In this document: positions 8,587 through 11,054 of the stretch, piece after piece
Position numbering within the stretch: position 1 is the stretch's first letter
Layout of the letters: every line of letters begins with the position of its first letter
Origin: Pseudomonadota bacterium
GTDB taxonomy: Bacteria > Pseudomonadota > Gammaproteobacteria > Burkholderiales > Burkholderiaceae_C
Direction of reading: 5' to 3'
DNA length: 11,054 nucleotides
Assembly (NCBI GenBank): GCA_023422975.1
Contig: JAFAGF010000256.1
Coordinates: 1-11,054, forward strand
Made by a program: the position numbers and the translations under genes
The notes under the pieces: generated by a model
What the model saw: the letters and a program-made list of their open reading frames with translations, nothing else
What the model was told of the DNA's origin: nothing
Database searches by the model: none

Positions 8587-9209
8587 AACGCAATCCACGC
8601 GACCTCGTGCGCTATAACGCATCGGAGCGCGCCAACCACTGGGTGGTAGGCATTTGCTTCATCTTGCTGGCTCTGTCTGGCTTGGCGTTCTTCCATCCAG
8701 CGTTCTTCCCACTGACCCAGCTGTTTGGTGGTGGCCCCTGGACGCGCATTCTGCACCCCTACATTGGTGTTGTGATGGCGGTGTTCTTCATCATCATGGC
8801 GTTCCGTTTCTGGCGCTTGAACGTGATTGAGCCTCGCGATATCGAGTGGCTCAAGAACGTGAACAAGATGATCGATGGCGACGACCACGACATGCCTGAA
8901 CAAGGCAAGTACAACGGCGGTCAAAAGCTGTTGTTCTGGGGTCTGGTTATCGGCATGGCCTTGATCACCATCTCTGGCTTCGTGATGTGGCGCGCTTGGT
9001 GGAATCTGCCTGTGGACCTGGTCCGCGCAGCTTCTACCCTGCACGCCATCGCAGCGGTGTGGATGATTGGCCTGATCATCATGCACGTCTATGCGGCTAT
9101 TTGGACCCGCGGCACTGTGCGCGCCATGATGTATGGCACAGTCACGCGTGCTTGGGCCAAGCAGCATCACCGCGGCTGGTATCGCAAGGTAACTGGCGAC
9201 AACGACTGA
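8583..9209 (+). CDS. fdnI: Formate dehydrogenase-N gamma subunit, cytochrome b556
   Basis: 208 residues (E. coli FdnI 217). A four-helix membrane cytochrome that binds two b hemes and reduces quinone. Helices lie near residues 19-38, 54-76, 114-136 and 150-174. The histidines at the expected ligand places are H19, H58, H154 and H168, matching E. coli H18, H57, H155 and H169 within one residue. The start at 8583 has AAGGAG (8569-8574) eight bases upstream inside the fdnH end. Last structural gene of the operon; a hairpin follows at 9259-9291. Confidence 0.96.
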   Translation: MKRNPRDLVRYNASERANHWVVGICFILLALSGLAFFHPAFFPLTQLFGGGPWTRILHPYIGVVMAVFFIIMAFRFWRLNVIEPRDIEWLKNVNKMIDGDDHDMPEQGKYNGGQKLLFWGLVIGMALITISGFVMWRAWWNLPVDLVRAASTLHAIAAVWMIGLIIMHVYAAIWTRGTVRAMMYGTVTRAWAKQHHRGWYRKVTGDND

Positions 9210-9258
9210 TCCTTGCGACCAGTCCCAAAATAGAAGTCACTTAGACGCTTGTTGATTA

Positions 9259-9300
9259 CCGCCGGACGCCCAAAGCTGGGCGTGCCGGCGGTTTCAATTT
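9259..9300 (+). terminator. Strong hairpin between fdnI and fdhE, terminator or attenuator
   Basis: CCGCCGG (9259-9265) pairs with CCGGCGG (9285-9291), and CGCCCA (9267-9272) pairs with TGGGCG (9277-9282), around an AAGC loop. The single A against TG makes a small internal asymmetry. The tail TTTCAATTT is an imperfect U-tract, so it may terminate only in part and let some transcripts reach fdhE, 22 bp downstream of the stem. Confidence 0.75.
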
Positions 9301-9313
9301 AGGGATTCATTTC

Positions 9314-10288
9314 ATGCAAACACGCATTCTTCAACCCGGCGAAATCGAAGCGCTGGACAAGACCTCGTTCCCGCGCATTTTGCTGCCACAGGTCGCCAGC
9401 TTGTTTGCCGAGCGTGCTGCACGCCTGCGCCAACTTGCTAACGGCAACCCGATTGCGGATTACCTGCAATTTGCCGCCAAAATCGTTGATGCACAACATG
9501 CAGCCCAAGCATCGGTAGCGCTGCAGCCACTGGACACCAGCACCATGGAGCGCGCGCAGCAGTTCTCCATGCCCCTGTTGCCCGCAGCAGAACACATTGA
9601 TCCCGCCTGGCACCAAGTTCTGGACGCCATGCTGGACACCCTGGCTGGCAGCGAAGGCTTGCCTGAGCCACTGCAACCGCTGATCGCCTCTTTGCGTGAA
9701 CTGGCCAAGGACGAACGCGACGAAATCGCCGCCCGCCTGCTGCAAAAAGAAGTGGCGGCACGCCATATCGGCATGGCACCGTTCATCATGGCTGCCCTGC
9801 AAGTCACGTACGCTAAGCGTGCGGCAGCGCTGGATGCCGCAGATGTGCCTTACACCGACCCTGCTTCCATCTGCCCGGTCTGCGCCAGCGAGCCCGTCTC
9901 CAGCGTGCTACGCATTGGCGGTAAAGCCAATGGCCACCGTTACCTGCACTGCGGCACCTGCTGCACCGAATGGCATATGGTGCGCGTGAAGTGCTCGCAC
10001 TGCGAATCCACCAAGGGTATCCACTACCAAACCGTGGAAGGCAGCCAAGACGTGGTCACCGCAGAAACCTGCAATGAATGTGGCACCTACCGCAAAATCG
10101 TCAACCAAGAAAAAGATCCCATGGCCGAGCCCTTGGCGGACGATCTGGCCAGCCTGATGCTGGACTTGTTGATGAGCGAAAGCACCCGGTTCAAGCGGGC
10201 CAGCGCCAACCCACTGCTGTTTGTGGCCGTTGCCGAAGAGCAAGCGGACAGCCAAGACCAAGGCTTGGTTGACCCTGCGGCACAATAA
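9314..10288 (+). CDS. fdhE: Formate dehydrogenase accessory protein FdhE
   Basis: 324 residues (E. coli FdhE 309). A cytoplasmic maturation factor needed for active respiratory formate dehydrogenase; the E. coli protein binds iron and interacts with the catalytic subunit. Four CxxC motifs, typical of FdhE rubredoxin-like zinc/iron modules, are present: CPVC 187-190, CGTC 213-216, CSHC 227-230 and CNEC 253-256. The N-terminal half is helical with no membrane segment or signal. The motif EVAARHIGMAPFIMAALQV at about 146-164 is typical. The ribosome site is weak (AGGGA about nine bases before ATG 9314). It directly follows fdnGHI, as its job predicts. The tail after residue 300 is longer and rich in Gln, Asp and Ala. 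Confidence 0.95.
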   Translation: MQTRILQPGEIEALDKTSFPRILLPQVASLFAERAARLRQLANGNPIADYLQFAAKIVDAQHAAQASVALQPLDTSTMERAQQFSMPLLPAAEHIDPAWHQVLDAMLDTLAGSEGLPEPLQPLIASLRELAKDERDEIAARLLQKEVAARHIGMAPFIMAALQVTYAKRAAALDAADVPYTDPASICPVCASEPVSSVLRIGGKANGHRYLHCGTCCTEWHMVRVKCSHCESTKGIHYQTVEGSQDVVTAETCNECGTYRKIVNQEKDPMAEPLADDLASLMLDLLMSESTRFKRASANPLLFVAVAEEQADSQDQGLVDPAAQ

Positions 10289-10304
10289 GCGCTGCCTACT
10301 TGCC

Positions 10305-10341
10305 GAAAGGCCGCTGCGGCGGCCTTTCTTTATTGGTTTTT
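10305..10341 (+). terminator. Intrinsic terminator after fdhE, close upstream of selA
   Basis: GAAAGGCCGC (10305-10314), a TGCG loop and GCGGCCTTTC (10319-10328) form a perfect 10-bp stem. TTTATTGGTTTTT follows. It begins 17 bases after the fdhE stop, and its tail ends only 18 bases before the selA start. Confidence 0.88.
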
Positions 10342-10359
10342 GACAAAAGAGTTGCTACT

Positions 10360-11054
10360 TTGAACACTGCCGCACCGCGTCTGCCCTCCGTCGACAAATT
10401 GCTCCAACACCCTGTCTTGCAAGGCTTGCAGACTGAATTTGGCCGCACCAGTGTGACCCATGCAGTGCGGCAAGTTCTTGACCACCTGCGCCCTCACCTG
10501 CGGGATGGCAGCTTGCAGGCTGCGCACGTTGAAGAGGCAGCACTGCTACAAGCCGTGCAGTCGCGCCTGACCGAGCGCTTTGCACCGCGCCTGAAAACCG
10601 TCTTCAACCTCACCGGCACTGTGCTGCACACTAACCTGGGCCGCGCCTTGCTGCCGCAAGAGGCCGTGGATGCCGTGGTGGAAGCCCTCACCAACCCGGC
10701 CAACCTCGAATACGATCTGGAAACAGGGGGGCGGGGTGACCGCGACGATCTGGTCGAACAACTGATTTGCGAGCTGACGGGCGCAGAAGCAGCCACCATC
10801 GTCAACAACAACGCGGCCGCTGTGCTGCTGGCCTTGTCCACACTGGCGGCCGGTAAAGAGGTGGTGGTCTCTCGCGGTGAATTGGTCGAGATTGGCGGGG
10901 CCTTCCGCATCCCCGACATCATGAAGCGCGCGGGCTGCCAGCTGGTAGAGGTGGGCACCACCAACCGTACCCACGCCAAAGACTACGCCGAGGCTGTGAC
11001 CGACGACACCGCCCTGCTCATGAAGGTGCACACCAGCAACTACGAAGTGGTTGG
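10360..11054 (+). CDS. selA: L-seryl-tRNA(Sec) selenium transferase SelA, 3'-truncated by window edge
   Basis: 231 complete codons are visible, roughly half of the family length of about 460. SelA is a PLP-dependent enzyme that turns seryl-tRNA(Sec) into selenocysteyl-tRNA(Sec) using selenophosphate. Clear family blocks: LPSVDKLL near the N-terminus; NLTGTVLHTNLGRALL at 83-98; LEYDLETGGRGDRD from 116; VNNNAAAVLL from 148; VVVSRGELVEIGGAFRIPD from 168; VGTTNRTHAKDY from 198. The PLP lysine lies past the edge. No ATG precedes the conserved N-terminus in this frame, so I take TTG 10360 (then AACACTGCC) as the start, with a weak AAGAG-type site eight bases before it. The frame has no break. It follows fdhE after a terminator; selB is the expected next gene but is not seen. 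Confidence 0.94.
   Translation, partial: MNTAAPRLPSVDKLLQHPVLQGLQTEFGRTSVTHAVRQVLDHLRPHLRDGSLQAAHVEEAALLQAVQSRLTERFAPRLKTVFNLTGTVLHTNLGRALLPQEAVDAVVEALTNPANLEYDLETGGRGDRDDLVEQLICELTGAEAATIVNNNAAAVLLALSTLAAGKEVVVSRGELVEIGGAFRIPDIMKRAGCQLVEVGTTNRTHAKDYAEAVTDDTALLMKVHTSNYEVV

Noticed and set aside
10340..10368. Perfect -35 box TTGACA (10340-10345) as a selA promoter
   Set aside because: At 17-bp spacing the -10 would be AACACT, a poor match, and transcription would begin after the TTG start codon. The next usable start would remove conserved SelA residues.

Overview
The window looks like a chromosomal stretch from a betaproteobacterium, most likely of the Comamonadaceae (Burkholderiales). The clues are the gene set, the moderately GC-rich coding sequence, and a small AT-flanked palindrome at 1641-1688 that resembles the short intergenic palindromes I associate with that family. 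Genus cannot be fixed from the sequence alone.

Layout. Position 1-1527 (+) is the 3' part of a methyl-accepting chemotaxis protein gene cut by the left edge. It converges on a leftward group, read from 4208 down to 1709: selU (tRNA 2-selenouridine synthase), a pirin-family cupin, and a small membrane-anchored retropepsin-like aspartic protease whose start overlaps the pirin stop by one base. A 369-bp divergent intergenic region (4209-4577) follows; it holds no convincing gene but has several inverted repeats. Rightward come the three structural genes of a membrane-bound, periplasm-facing formate dehydrogenase: fdnG 4578-7643, fdnH 7657-8586 and fdnI 8583-9209. Then come a strong hairpin, fdhE 9314-10288, a clear intrinsic terminator, and the first 231 codons of selA (from a TTG at 10360), which runs off the right edge.

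The theme is selenium. fdnG is a single selenoprotein gene with an in-frame UGA at 5166-5168 read as selenocysteine. A standard gene caller splits it in two there. The hairpin just after this UGA keeps the bulged U and the apical GU known from the E. coli fdhF SECIS. FdnG, FdnH and FdnI together oxidise formate in the periplasm and pass electrons through four [4Fe-4S] clusters and two b hemes to quinone. FdhE assists maturation. SelA makes the Sec-tRNA needed to read the UGA. Divergently encoded SelU uses the same selenophosphate donor to modify tRNA wobble uridines. selB, selC and selD are not visible here; selB could lie just past the right edge.

Nothing in the window looks like a wholly undescribed system. 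The points most worth a second look are the mis-annotation risk at the Sec codon, the tandem dyads upstream of fdnG, the terminators on both sides of fdhE (the second very close to a TTG-started selA), and the variant P-loop of SelU.
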